Below are positions 23,431 through 30,928 of a DNA stretch of 52,500 bases, in pieces (position 1 is the first letter of the stretch; the number at the start of each line of letters is the position of its first letter). The DNA comes from Chamaesiphon sp. (GTDB lineage: Bacteria; Cyanobacteriota; Cyanobacteriia; Cyanobacteriales; Chamaesiphonaceae), in contig JAGVCD010000371.1 in the NCBI GenBank assembly GCA_020059425.1, positions 1 through 52,500 of the forward strand, given 5' to 3'. The notes under the pieces were generated by a model. That model worked only from the letters and a program-made list of their open reading frames with translations. It had not been told where the DNA came from and ran no database searches. Both the position numbers and the translations under genes were made by a program.

Positions 23431-23560
23431 TGTATGCTAGGGGAGTCCGTGCGGGTCAGGAGACCGGGACACGGAACAAAGCCAGCTAACGACTGGATCG
23501 GCGAGATGCCACAAGGATCGGGCGGGATGCCCAAAAGTCAACACATAATCCTTTGAGGCT
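23430..23560 (+). promoter_or_regulatory. Promoter and structured leader of the capsid operon
   Basis: TGTGTATGCT near 23430 matches the box before the 13312 gene. The 120-nt leader folds as GTCCGTG/CACGGA enclosing GGTC-AGGA-GACC, then CCAG-CTAACGA-CTGG (a 4-7-4 hairpin), then GGG-AT-CCC-type pairing. A 16-codon open frame (ATG 23506, stop 23554-23556) starts after that hairpin and could be a leader peptide, but it is too short to call. Confidence 0.5.
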
Positions 23561-24031
23561 ATGGCCAAAATCACGGCGACAACAACGCCGACATTTCTTC
23601 CAGACTTTTTAGCGGAACCAATAGGCTCAGGCACGGATCACCTAATCCCTGCGGGCTTGCCTGTCGATGTTGCCAGCGTGACCGCAGTTGGTGGCATCAA
23701 GTCGATCGTCGCCGGCGCGATCGTAAATCGCTTGTGGGCTAACCAGCAAGGCGTAGGTGCTTTGGGCAAATTCAAATTGTGGGATGGCACAGGCACACCC
23801 GACGCGCTGGAGGAATTTTACATCGTGCCATTCCCGGTGATGGATTTGGAAGGTGTGCGATCGGATATGCCACCACTTCCCACAGGAGAAGCAGCTTGCA
23901 ATGGTTTGCGGTGGAACACTCTGATTTATGAAGATAGGCTACCTGCTTACTACCAATCTCTATCGGCAGTGCTTAAATCCACAATCCGAGGCAAATATCA
24001 AATGATAGCGGCTCGGAAGGTGGCACTATGA
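23561..24031 (+). CDS. Hypothetical head protein upstream of capsid, 156 aa
   Basis: Starts MAKITATTTPTFLPDFLAEP, rich in Gly/Ala/Val and with no charged coiled-coil region. No family recognised. The last 4 bp overlap the start of the major capsid gene (ATGA), so the two are coupled. Position directly before the capsid gene suggests a decoration, scaffold or head-assembly protein. It is too short for a typical maturation protease and no catalytic Ser/His pattern is seen. Confidence 0.5.
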   Translation: MAKITATTTPTFLPDFLAEPIGSGTDHLIPAGLPVDVASVTAVGGIKSIVAGAIVNRLWANQQGVGALGKFKLWDGTGTPDALEEFYIVPFPVMDLEGVRSDMPPLPTGEAACNGLRWNTLIYEDRLPAYYQSLSAVLKSTIRGKYQMIAARKVAL

Positions 24032-25200
24032 ATGTCACCAACATTAGCCAATTAATCAGTTGGATGAACGATACGGGTCAATTCTCTGCTTTGGCTAATT
24101 CACCTTTGTCGCAATTTGGCACACCACAAGAGCGATTGCTGGGTGCAACAATCCTGCCCGAACAGCAGGAAATGGAGAATTCAGGAAAGGAATCAGGAAT
24201 AGCTATTGAGGGGGAGATAGGCAACAGCGGAGCCGATCTTTCACCCGCACAATTAAACAAAGCTTTCGGTGATTATTCCGGTGCTTGGACACTGGGAAAA
24301 ATCGACGCAGCAACGCAATTAACTGGCGGTGATATTGAGAAAATCATCCAATATTTGATGAAGCTTAGACCATCAAATACACCAGTTGAAAGCAGCGCCG
24401 AAATCGTCACGCGGTGGTTCGATCGCGGGGTGATGGGAAGCTTAGCCAAAGTGATCGAGCATCAACGGTGGCAAGCAATTATAGATGGGGTGGTGAAGCG
24501 ACGCGGTGCTAACGGCTATGCTGAGGATGTCACTTATCCTTTTCCATCTGGGCATCAGGTTACTGTTGCTAGTTCGGGTACTGTTGTAGCTCCTGCGGGC
24601 TGGTACGATCGCAATCCAGCGACGGCGGCTGATGCTTTGGAGGATATTCTATCCGCACAGCAACGACTAGCAGACAAAGGGTATACGCTCAATCGCATTA
24701 TTTCCAGAAAATCGATTAAAACCGTATTCATGCGTAACGGCAAAGTGCGGCAAAGTGCTTTGCCAGATGGTGCTACCCGCGCAACTAGCCAAAGCGATAT
24801 TGCTGCAATGCTGGAAAGCTATGAACTGCCACCGTGGGAAACCTACGATGTGACATTTCCTTACAGAAGCCCTAACAATTCTAGTATATTGACCCGCGTT
24901 GCTTACCTCGATCGCGCAACATTTGACCCTGTAATTCTGCTAGCTTCTACTTCATTGGAAGCTCAAATTGACATGGGCAGAGACAATGGCATTCTGACAC
25001 TTCCTAATACTTTGGGTTTTTACAAATTGGGCAGACCCGAAGGGCAAACCCAGTACGGCAAAGTTGCAAAAGCCATTGTGTACGACGAAAAATACCCGCC
25101 ATCGGTGTATGGTGAAGTGGTAGCAAAAGGACTGCCAGTTATCAATACGCAAGTGATGGAAGGTATTATCATTTTGAAGGTTCCTAAACCTACTACTTAA
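24028..25200 (+). CDS. Major capsid protein (phage capsid family E-like)
   Basis: 390 aa. It has a helical N-terminal part with an acidic region (to about 80), then NKAFGDYSGAWTLGKIDAAT, a central VVKRRGANGYAEDVTYPFPS (about 150-170), a helix with ADALEDILSAQQRLADKGYT and a late IDMGRDNGILTLPNTLGFYKLGR. This order fits HK97-fold capsid proteins of the lambda E/SU10-like group: an N-arm, the sequence before the spine helix, and the A-domain. It is translated with the upstream 156-aa gene by a 4-bp overlap and followed by a 47-aa gene. Confidence 0.7.
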   Translation: MNVTNISQLISWMNDTGQFSALANSPLSQFGTPQERLLGATILPEQQEMENSGKESGIAIEGEIGNSGADLSPAQLNKAFGDYSGAWTLGKIDAATQLTGGDIEKIIQYLMKLRPSNTPVESSAEIVTRWFDRGVMGSLAKVIEHQRWQAIIDGVVKRRGANGYAEDVTYPFPSGHQVTVASSGTVVAPAGWYDRNPATAADALEDILSAQQRLADKGYTLNRIISRKSIKTVFMRNGKVRQSALPDGATRATSQSDIAAMLESYELPPWETYDVTFPYRSPNNSSILTRVAYLDRATFDPVILLASTSLEAQIDMGRDNGILTLPNTLGFYKLGRPEGQTQYGKVAKAIVYDEKYPPSVYGEVVAKGLPVINTQVMEGIIILKVPKPTT

Positions 25201-25202
25201 TC

Positions 25203-25346
25203 ATGAAATACAAATTCATTGAAAGTTTTTCTTTTAACGGTGTGTATTACGAGCAAGGGCAAGCTTACGAGCTTACCCCTGAGATTGTAGCTGCATTACC
25301 GCCCGGTATCGCAGAGTTGGAAGTAGTAGCCAAATCTGCAAAATAA
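25203..25346 (+). CDS. Small protein after capsid, 47 aa
   Basis: Starts two bases after the capsid stop. MKYKFIESFSFNGVYYEQGQ followed by AYELTPEIVAALP matches the short family of phage proteins found next to capsid and head-tail connector genes, with a beta-hairpin then a helix. Its job is unknown, perhaps head completion. It ends one base before the converging 135-aa gene on the minus strand. Confidence 0.55.
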   Translation: MKYKFIESFSFNGVYYEQGQAYELTPEIVAALPPGIAELEVVAKSAK

Positions 25347-25347
25347 C

Positions 25348-25755
25348 TCACCAAATTACGTTTTTTCGCACTCCCAAAGTGCAAGCTGGCAAGTTTGATA
25401 CGTTGGGGCTTAGTGCCTCTACTAAGCCTACAAGGCGCAAATATTCATCGCAAAACGGGTTGTTTTTAGAGCCGCCTGAATTGCTTAAATATTTGACCCG
25501 ATACCCGGCTTCTTTAACTTCAAATTCAGCTAAACCAGCAGAACCTAAAAACTCAGGATTGATTTTAGACAATTGGCAGGCAAGTAAATTTTTGGTTGCC
25601 CTATCTTTAAATCCTTCCCAGCCAACTCCTAGCAATTCCCATTCGTAGCGATCGACTTCTGCCACAACATCAGGTAAAAGCAAATCAAACTGAGGCTGAG
25701 TCAGATCAGCAAAGTTGACAAACTTAGTTTTGAACCCTAAAAAAGTAACTGTCAT
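25348..25755 (-). CDS. Head-tail connector-like protein (DUF4054-like) on the opposite strand
   Basis: 135 aa. It begins with F-rich strands (FKTKFVNFADLTQPQFDLLLPDVV) and continues with LLACQLSKINPEFLG and GYRVKYLSNSGG, resembling phage head-tail adaptor proteins, though the match is by eye. The place between capsid and virion morphogenesis genes fits an adaptor. It is encoded on the minus strand inside an otherwise plus-strand morphogenesis block. Its ATG (25753-25755) is one base from the ATG (25757-25759) of the next gene, reading away, so each ribosome site lies inside the other gene. Confidence 0.55.
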   Translation of the reverse strand: MTVTFLGFKTKFVNFADLTQPQFDLLLPDVVAEVDRYEWELLGVGWEGFKDRATKNLLACQLSKINPEFLGSAGLAEFEVKEAGYRVKYLSNSGGSKNNPFCDEYLRLVGLVEALSPNVSNLPACTLGVRKNVIW

Positions 25756-25756
25756 A

Positions 25757-26212
25757 ATGACCTACCTCGACCGATTAATTCAAAGTACAAAACGCTCTAT
25801 CCCTGGCTATTTTAAGCCTGAGATTTTCAATCATAGCGTAATTACTTTTAGAATTAACGGCCCGCAGACTGGCACTGATAGTCGAGGCAATCCGATTTAT
25901 GGAATTACTGAATTGATTGTTAAAGCAATTTTGTACAAAAAGCCCCGCATCAACAAAGTGATTCAACGATTGGATAGACTATCAAGCTTTGATATCTACG
26001 AAGGGAACGTAATTGAGCCTTTAGAATTTCCTTCTGTCCTTCAGCGGGAAATATCTAAATCTGAGGGTGAGATTGTAGGCGATGCGGTAATCAATGGGGT
26101 AGCTGGTAAAGTGCGGTTAGTGTCGATCGGGCGTGGTTTCTTGGAGCCTTACAATCGGCTAATTGGCAGAGTGATTCAGATTGAATTTATTGGAGATAAA
26201 ATCAATGTCTAG
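25757..26212 (+). CDS. Hypothetical head-tail joining protein, 151 aa
   Basis: Start at 25757. The sequence includes NGPQTGTDSRGNPIYG, typical of small beta-barrel head-closure or joining proteins, and ends in a beta-rich SIGRGFLEPYNRLIGRVIQI. No family name can be given. It overlaps the next gene by 8 bp. A ribosome site is poor and would have to lie within the 5' end of the antisense connector-like gene. Confidence 0.55.
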   Translation: MTYLDRLIQSTKRSIPGYFKPEIFNHSVITFRINGPQTGTDSRGNPIYGITELIVKAILYKKPRINKVIQRLDRLSSFDIYEGNVIEPLEFPSVLQREISKSEGEIVGDAVINGVAGKVRLVSIGRGFLEPYNRLIGRVIQIEFIGDKINV

Positions 26213-26636
26213 ATCCAGACAGATTGTAGTTGACAATAGCGATCTGAAGCAATGGACTGGTGCAATCACAAGCCGACTTCGTGATTTACGAGCGCCATTG
26301 CGGGCTGCTCGTAACCACATAGAGGCTAAATTAGAGTACCAATTTGCCACGGAGACAGACCCCGACGGCGACCCTTGGGAACCGCTAAAACCTGACACTT
26401 TGGCTAGAAAGCAAGGTAGAGGATCGATATTAGTCGAATCGGGAAAACTCCGAGATAGTTTTCGATACGATTTGACTGAAAAGTCGCTAAGAGTATCGTC
26501 GGATTCCCCAGTATTTGAAGCGCACGATCAAGGCGTTCTACCACAGCCAGAACGTCAAATCTTAGGCTTGAATGCTGAGGATAAGAACAAGATAGCCGGA
26601 CTGGTTCGTGGGTATATCAAAGGGAGTCGCCGATGA
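26205..26636 (+). CDS. Phage virion morphogenesis protein (P2 GpS / Mu gpG-like)
   Basis: 143 aa with start at 26205 (TGGAGAT upstream). The signature segment TDPDGDPWEPLKPDTLARKQ (about 53-72), then ILVESGKLRDSFRYDLTEKSLRV, is characteristic of the tail completion/virion morphogenesis family, which joins tails to heads. It overlaps the genes on both sides by 8 bp and 4 bp. Length is normal for the family (about 150 aa). Confidence 0.8.
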   Translation: MSRSRQIVVDNSDLKQWTGAITSRLRDLRAPLRAARNHIEAKLEYQFATETDPDGDPWEPLKPDTLARKQGRGSILVESGKLRDSFRYDLTEKSLRVSSDSPVFEAHDQGVLPQPERQILGLNAEDKNKIAGLVRGYIKGSRR

Positions 26637-27133
26637 GCAGTTTCTCCGACTACGAAAAGCTGATATCAGCGCAGTTGCAGCCACTGCGGGCGGTATTGGT
26701 TAGTGGGAATATTCCCGTTACTTCATTACCCAAAGAAGCGGCTAAGTTTACTCAAAAATACCCCGGCAGTTTGCGGGTGCTTGTTGGACATTCTTACAGG
26801 GGAAAAACGGTTAGCATGGGAGCGCAAGAAAGAGAAGTTGACGTTGCTGTATTCATCCGATTATCGAACCGCTACGATGACGCACCGCCAGAAACTCGCA
26901 ATGCTGCGATCGACTGGGTTGAAGATGAAGTTGTAGGCTTGCTACTAGGTTTTTTACTACCAACAGCAGCCACTGAACTAACTCTTTCTAGCGGGCGTTT
27001 ATTGCCACCTGAAGAAGGGGAATGGCAAAAGGAAATTACCTTTAAATTTTCAGATTATTTGGAATACAGGAGGCTGGAAACACCAATTCTATCGCTTGCT
27101 GAAATTGTGCAAACCAAAGCAATAGTGGAGTAA
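26633..27133 (+). CDS. Tail terminator-like protein (Gp37 family)
   Basis: 166 aa. The segment GAQEREVDVAVFIRLSNRYD, followed by an acidic helix and WQKEITFKFSDYLEYRR near the end, resembles the Mu gp37/tail-terminator group. Position after the virion morphogenesis gene and before the sheath agrees. Start overlaps the previous stop by 4 bp (ATGA). Confidence 0.6.
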   Translation: MSSFSDYEKLISAQLQPLRAVLVSGNIPVTSLPKEAAKFTQKYPGSLRVLVGHSYRGKTVSMGAQEREVDVAVFIRLSNRYDDAPPETRNAAIDWVEDEVVGLLLGFLLPTAATELTLSSGRLLPPEEGEWQKEITFKFSDYLEYRRLETPILSLAEIVQTKAIVE

Positions 27134-27136
27134 AAG

Positions 27137-27325
27137 ATGCGCTATTTGTATGTAGGAACAGTCGTTGACACACTTGATTTTAGTGGTAAAGAAGTTTATC
27201 TTGTACCACAAGCAGAGGTGGATTTGCCGGAAGAGATAGAGCAGTATCGATACTTCCAGAAGCTCATAGCCAGCGGAATATTAAAGACAGTATCACCCGC
27301 ACCAGCACAGGAGGCTACTAAATAA
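27137..27325 (+). CDS. Small hypothetical tail-region protein, 62 aa
   Basis: MRYLYVGTVVDTLDFSGKEV begins a short protein with an acidic middle and an Ala/Pro-rich end. It starts 3 bp after the preceding gene and overlaps the sheath start by 1 bp. Small genes at this place (like P2/Mu gp38) are common and poorly characterised. Confidence 0.55.
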   Translation: MRYLYVGTVVDTLDFSGKEVYLVPQAEVDLPEEIEQYRYFQKLIASGILKTVSPAPAQEATK

Positions 27326-28692
27326 TGCCCTTAGCAATTGGCTTGCAATTTACTCAGGGTACGCCTGTTTTGGCTACCGCCCCCAGCAGCGGGGTAATCG
27401 CGATCGTAGGCACGGCTGCGATCGGCACAAAGGATACGCCATTCTTAATTAAAAGTATGGCTGAAGCTATTAGCATTTTTGGATATGCAACTACGGGAGC
27501 AACCATTCCCGACGCATTGGCTAGAGCTTATGAAAGTTACGGTCAAATCCCGTTTGTCGGGATTAATGTTGCGACACCTGCGGTTGTTGCTGTCACTGAG
27601 GCAGAATTTACTTTCGATCTCCAAGATCGAATTCAACTGCCACACAAACACGTCAGTTTAGTAGTAGTAAAAAACCAGGCTGGGACAACCACTTATGTAT
27701 TGGATACAGACTACACTCTCGATCCAATCAAAGGGATTGTGCAAAGAAAAGGATCGACAATCTTAGCCAAAGCAATAGTTAAAGTCGGCTATTCCCGCCC
27801 TGATTTTAGCGCTGTAACAGCGGTGCAAATAGTAGGCGGGGTAAATGGAACGACGGGGAAAAGAGAGGGTTTAGAGGCATTAATTGATGCCGAGTTTGTT
27901 GACTTAAGTCCGAGCAATATCACCGATATAATTTGCCCTAGTTATTCGCAGGTGCAAACTGTTGCTACAAAGATGGCTGAATTGGCTACTAAATTGCGCG
28001 CTCAATACTACCTCGATGCACCTGCATCGGCAACTGTTGCTCAAGTAATAGAGGGGCGGACGGCTGGCGCTTCACCTGTGGCACATTTCACCACTAAAGA
28101 TCCGAACGCAATCCTCTGTTACCCAAATGTGATGGTTGGCACAAAGGAAGAATGGTACAGCATTCATGTAGCTTGTGCGCGGGCGATCGCTCCCGAATGG
28201 CAAGCACCAACAAACTTAGAAGTAAGAAGCATTACAAGCTGGAAAACAGCATTGCTTACTTCTGCTAGCAACCCATTAGCTGACAACAGTCGGCTGGTAG
28301 AAAATGGCGTAGTCACTTACCTAAATCGCAGCGGTCAAAATCCCGTAATTTGGGGACACTTCAACGCTAGTTACAAGGAAGAAAACGCAGCTAAGAAAGG
28401 GTTAGACCGCATTCATGTAATCCGAATTATTAACTCGGTTTATGACCAAGCTGAGAAAGAGTTAGCTGGTTACATCGGTCGCCGACTTGGTATTAATTGG
28501 AATGCTGCAATCGCTGTAATCGAAGCTTCTGTTAGCCGAATAATAAGCGATAACGAAAGCATTGATTCTGGCAAGATAACCTATCTGCCTTTAGCTTCTG
28601 ATCTGCCTAATCGCAAACTTGCTTTTAGGTTAGAGGTAAAAATTGCCGATGTCCTGGACATCATCATGCTCGATTTGGTCTTTGTAATTTAG
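27325..28692 (+). CDS. Contractile tail sheath protein
   Basis: 455 aa. GLQFTQGTPVLATAPSSGVI then GYATTGATIPDALARAYESYG form the typical sheath N-terminal region. The middle has DIICPSYSQVQTVATKMAEL and YYLDAPASATVAQVIEGR. The C-terminal part includes SRSGQN-type and VIRIINSVYDQAEKELAGYIG sequences, as in the phage tail sheath family of P2-like and other myoviruses. It polymerises around the tube and contracts on infection. Followed 9 bp later by the tube gene. Confidence 0.85.
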   Translation: MPLAIGLQFTQGTPVLATAPSSGVIAIVGTAAIGTKDTPFLIKSMAEAISIFGYATTGATIPDALARAYESYGQIPFVGINVATPAVVAVTEAEFTFDLQDRIQLPHKHVSLVVVKNQAGTTTYVLDTDYTLDPIKGIVQRKGSTILAKAIVKVGYSRPDFSAVTAVQIVGGVNGTTGKREGLEALIDAEFVDLSPSNITDIICPSYSQVQTVATKMAELATKLRAQYYLDAPASATVAQVIEGRTAGASPVAHFTTKDPNAILCYPNVMVGTKEEWYSIHVACARAIAPEWQAPTNLEVRSITSWKTALLTSASNPLADNSRLVENGVVTYLNRSGQNPVIWGHFNASYKEENAAKKGLDRIHVIRIINSVYDQAEKELAGYIGRRLGINWNAAIAVIEASVSRIISDNESIDSGKITYLPLASDLPNRKLAFRLEVKIADVLDIIMLDLVFVI

Positions 28693-28701
28693 GGATAACC
28701 A

Positions 28702-29208
28702 ATGGCAAGAAGATTTATTTCAAGGGCTGAGATTTATTTGATAAATCCTGCTAGTATTGACCCCACAACTGGCAATTTTAGCAATGCAGCCCAAATTGGT
28801 ACGCCGTTGTACGCTTCATCAATTACAATCCCCTTTTCCATGAAAACAGATGAAGTTGAATTTTTGGGGACTAACGGCACTTACGTTCAGGTGATGGGCG
28901 TAGAGGCGATCGAAATGGAAATGACCATTACAAATTGGTCGTTGGACTTCATTGACGCCATTATTGAGCGTGACGAAAATAATAGAGTTTTCTCTAAGAA
29001 TGTATCTTTTCTTATTCAAGGCACATTACAAGAGCAAGGAAGTAGCCTTAAGGAGGATGTGGAACTGATAGCCTTTGGGCAATTTATGGAGGGAGATATT
29101 TTTAATCTAGAAGCCGGATCGGCTCAATCAACTGATTATACTTTTTCAGTTGAACAACTGAGCATTAAATCGCAAGGCAGATCGAACACTTACAATTTAG
29201 TTGGATAA
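28702..29208 (+). CDS. Tail tube protein
   Basis: 168 aa directly after the sheath gene. ASSITIPFSMKTDEVEFLGT, then a central EMEMTITNWSLDFIDAI and a C-terminal beta region, match the size and organisation of myovirus major tail tube proteins (P2 FII-like). The ring-forming tube lies inside the sheath. Confidence 0.8.
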   Translation: MARRFISRAEIYLINPASIDPTTGNFSNAAQIGTPLYASSITIPFSMKTDEVEFLGTNGTYVQVMGVEAIEMEMTITNWSLDFIDAIIERDENNRVFSKNVSFLIQGTLQEQGSSLKEDVELIAFGQFMEGDIFNLEAGSAQSTDYTFSVEQLSIKSQGRSNTYNLVG

Positions 29209-29209
29209 T

Positions 29210-29926
29210 ATGAGCAAACCCGCCAAACAAGATTTACCCGCACTGTTTGCCTTGCCTGATGCTACAGAACCAATCACACCAGAAATTGACAATTTAGAAG
29301 AAGAGGTAATTGGTGAAGCCGTACTTAAGGATTTTGTACCCGGTATTATCTATTTTGATTACCAGGATATTCTCAATCAAAAAGTAGCCAAAGCAGAGGG
29401 GGAAGAAGGCAAGCGCAAAGCCATTTACAACGCTCAAGTTTGGCTGATGTGCCAAATGTATGAAGTAGTTGAGCCTGATGAAAAGGTGCGACCTTTGGGG
29501 CTGCAAGATATCTCGTTTATGGAGGGTGAAGACCTTGCCTTTCGGATAGCAGATATTATGTCGTTGACTCTAACTGTCAACTTTCTGGATGAAAAGAACA
29601 GTTTAGAGGATAGTTGGCTGTTTGAAATTACGGAAAAAACGCAGCGATTTAGAGTGCATAGATTATCAGTAGAAAAAGGAGTCGAAATTCAGCAACAGTC
29701 GCAGAAAGATCCAACTGGTGTAAAGCTAACCAAATGGTTAATTACCGAACGAATTACACTCAATGATGAAAAAATAAAAGAGGAAGATTTTAAGGATAAA
29801 CTAGACTTTCAAACTACTGTTTTGCTAGCAAGTAAAATCAATTTTTTGTTAGCACAATTCCAGCGAAAAGGGACATCATTCTCTTTACGAAGTACGCGGG
29901 CTGGTCGTACTCCGACATCAAAATGA
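29210..29926 (+). CDS. Tail assembly chaperone, with probable -1 frameshift product
   Basis: 238 aa. Start placed at 29210. It lies between the tube and tape-measure genes, the usual place of tail assembly chaperones (P2 E/E'). The protein is acidic with a helical C-terminal half (LTKWLITERITLNDEKIKEE). Near its end the codons CGA AAA GGG (29864-29872) allow a -1 slip on the A run, after which the -1 frame continues in a protein-like sequence to 30003. The segment before the slip site (LASKINFLLAQFQRK) would be shared by both products. Confidence 0.65.
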   Translation: MSKPAKQDLPALFALPDATEPITPEIDNLEEEVIGEAVLKDFVPGIIYFDYQDILNQKVAKAEGEEGKRKAIYNAQVWLMCQMYEVVEPDEKVRPLGLQDISFMEGEDLAFRIADIMSLTLTVNFLDEKNSLEDSWLFEITEKTQRFRVHRLSVEKGVEIQQQSQKDPTGVKLTKWLITERITLNDEKIKEEDFKDKLDFQTTVLLASKINFLLAQFQRKGTSFSLRSTRAGRTPTSK

Positions 29927-30003
29927 TGGATTGCTTGGAGTTTCAGTCGTGGGTGAGCGAGGTGGTGAAATTGATACAGGAAGAGGCAGACGCGAGGCAA
30001 TAA
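29867..30003 (+). CDS. -1 frame extension of the tail chaperone / GpE-like
   Basis: In the -1 frame the sequence continues as RDIILFTKYAGWSYSDIKMM and DCLEFQSWVSEVVKLIQEEA, ending ADARQ at a stop at 30001-30003. The GW-Y-D pattern followed by an aromatic helix is what chaperone extensions look like in other phages. It could also be a separate 26-aa protein starting at the ATG at 29923, which overlaps the upstream stop by 4 bp. Frameshifting is inferred from frame continuity and the A-rich slip site, which is not a textbook heptamer. Confidence 0.5.
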
Positions 30004-30030
30004 AAAACCCGCTGGTTAGGCGGGTTAAGA
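30002..30030. terminator. Bidirectional terminator
   Basis: AACCCGC (30006-30012) and GCGGGTT (30020-30026) with flanking A-rich and T-rich ends lie between the tail chaperone and the converging antirepressor gene. Confidence 0.7.
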
Positions 30031-30042
30031 AAACTAACAAGA

Positions 30043-30819
30043 CTACATTAAAGTCAGTTGAGAAATTCCCTCAAAGTGTTTTTGATAGCCAGTTAGAAAC
30101 AGTTGTTTGTCTTCACCTGCTGTGTTCACAATGGCTATTAATTGCCAAACGTGAGGTGCTAATCGCTGCTTTGTGTCTTCCTCTAAATATTGGTGGATTC
30201 GGTACTTGCGGTTGCCTTTAATGGCTGGATTTATTTGGTCTAACTTACACCGTTCGACTGGAGTTAAAAAGCAATAGCAAAAAATCCAGTAAAATTGCGG
30301 GCCGTACCATTTAAAAACTTGTCGGCAAAAGTCAGTTTCATAAAGCTTAGACCACGGGTTAGGCGTATCCAATATTCGACTGAGTTGCTTGTGGGCTGCG
30401 GGGGCTGCGGTGTATTGTTCGGGTAGCCAGCCTGTTTGAGTTTGGATGTAAGACTCCGAACCTTTCCGACCAAACAAGCGATAAGTAGCAAGAGCTTGCT
30501 TTGTTGTTTTCTTAGCATCATGAGCAAAATAATCCGCGAAACAAGCCCAGCATTCGCTAGTGTAGATTTTGATATTTTTCCATTTTGCCTGACACTGAAT
30601 ATCTTGTCCTAGCAAAGGTTTCAGCGATTCTGGCAAGTCTGAGCCTGACACTGATTTTTGAACTTTGGCAGCCAAAGCAGAAATGCTTTCTTTAGACACT
30701 CCAAGACTTCTAGCCATGCCAGTGCCTGAAAGCCCTGATCGACCCGTCGCCTTAATTGTGAAATATTCTACGCCGTCACGCTCAACGCGCACAATCGCGT
30801 TATCATTGCTGTTAGCCAT
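30043..30819 (-). CDS. Antirepressor-like protein with P63C-like C-terminus, 258 aa
   Basis: Start at 30819, next to the conserved leader hairpin (a TTG at 30861 is less likely). The N-terminal module AIVRVERDGVEYFTIKATGR then GLSGTGMARSLGVSKESISA (about 8-50) is a helix-turn-helix-like region shared with the gene at 35558. The middle has GSESYIQTQTGWLPEQY. The C-terminal domain (QFYWIFCYCFLTPVERCKL, RKYRIHQYLEEDTKQRLAPH, then a final helix) resembles the P63C group and pairs with the end of the split gene at 22921-23376. It is inserted antisense between the tail chaperone and tape measure. Confidence 0.65.
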   Translation of the reverse strand: MANSNDNAIVRVERDGVEYFTIKATGRSGLSGTGMARSLGVSKESISALAAKVQKSVSGSDLPESLKPLLGQDIQCQAKWKNIKIYTSECWACFADYFAHDAKKTTKQALATYRLFGRKGSESYIQTQTGWLPEQYTAAPAAHKQLSRILDTPNPWSKLYETDFCRQVFKWYGPQFYWIFCYCFLTPVERCKLDQINPAIKGNRKYRIHQYLEEDTKQRLAPHVWQLIAIVNTAGEDKQLFLTGYQKHFEGISQLTLM

Positions 30820-30905
30820 GTTCCTAGTCCTTTTAGGTATGTGGTTAGCCACCTTGTTCAAGGGGGGCGCGGGCGGTTAAGTGGGCTGTTAGTCGCAGCC
30901 CTGTC
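30820..30905 (-). promoter_or_regulatory. Leader with 4-7-4 hairpin
   Basis: Minus strand: GGGCTG and CAGCCC (30883-30888 with 30896-30901) around a 7-nt loop CGACTAA, then GTGG-CTAA-CCAC, then CCTA-AAAGGAC-TAGG (30823-30837) three bases before the ATG. The second loop contains the ribosome-binding AAAGGA. Confidence 0.6.
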
Positions 30906-30928
30906 CCGTAAACTAATTCTACAACCTA

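Noticed and set aside
23506..23556. 16-aa leader peptide
   Set aside because: Too short and without a convincing ribosome site; kept only as a remark on the leader.
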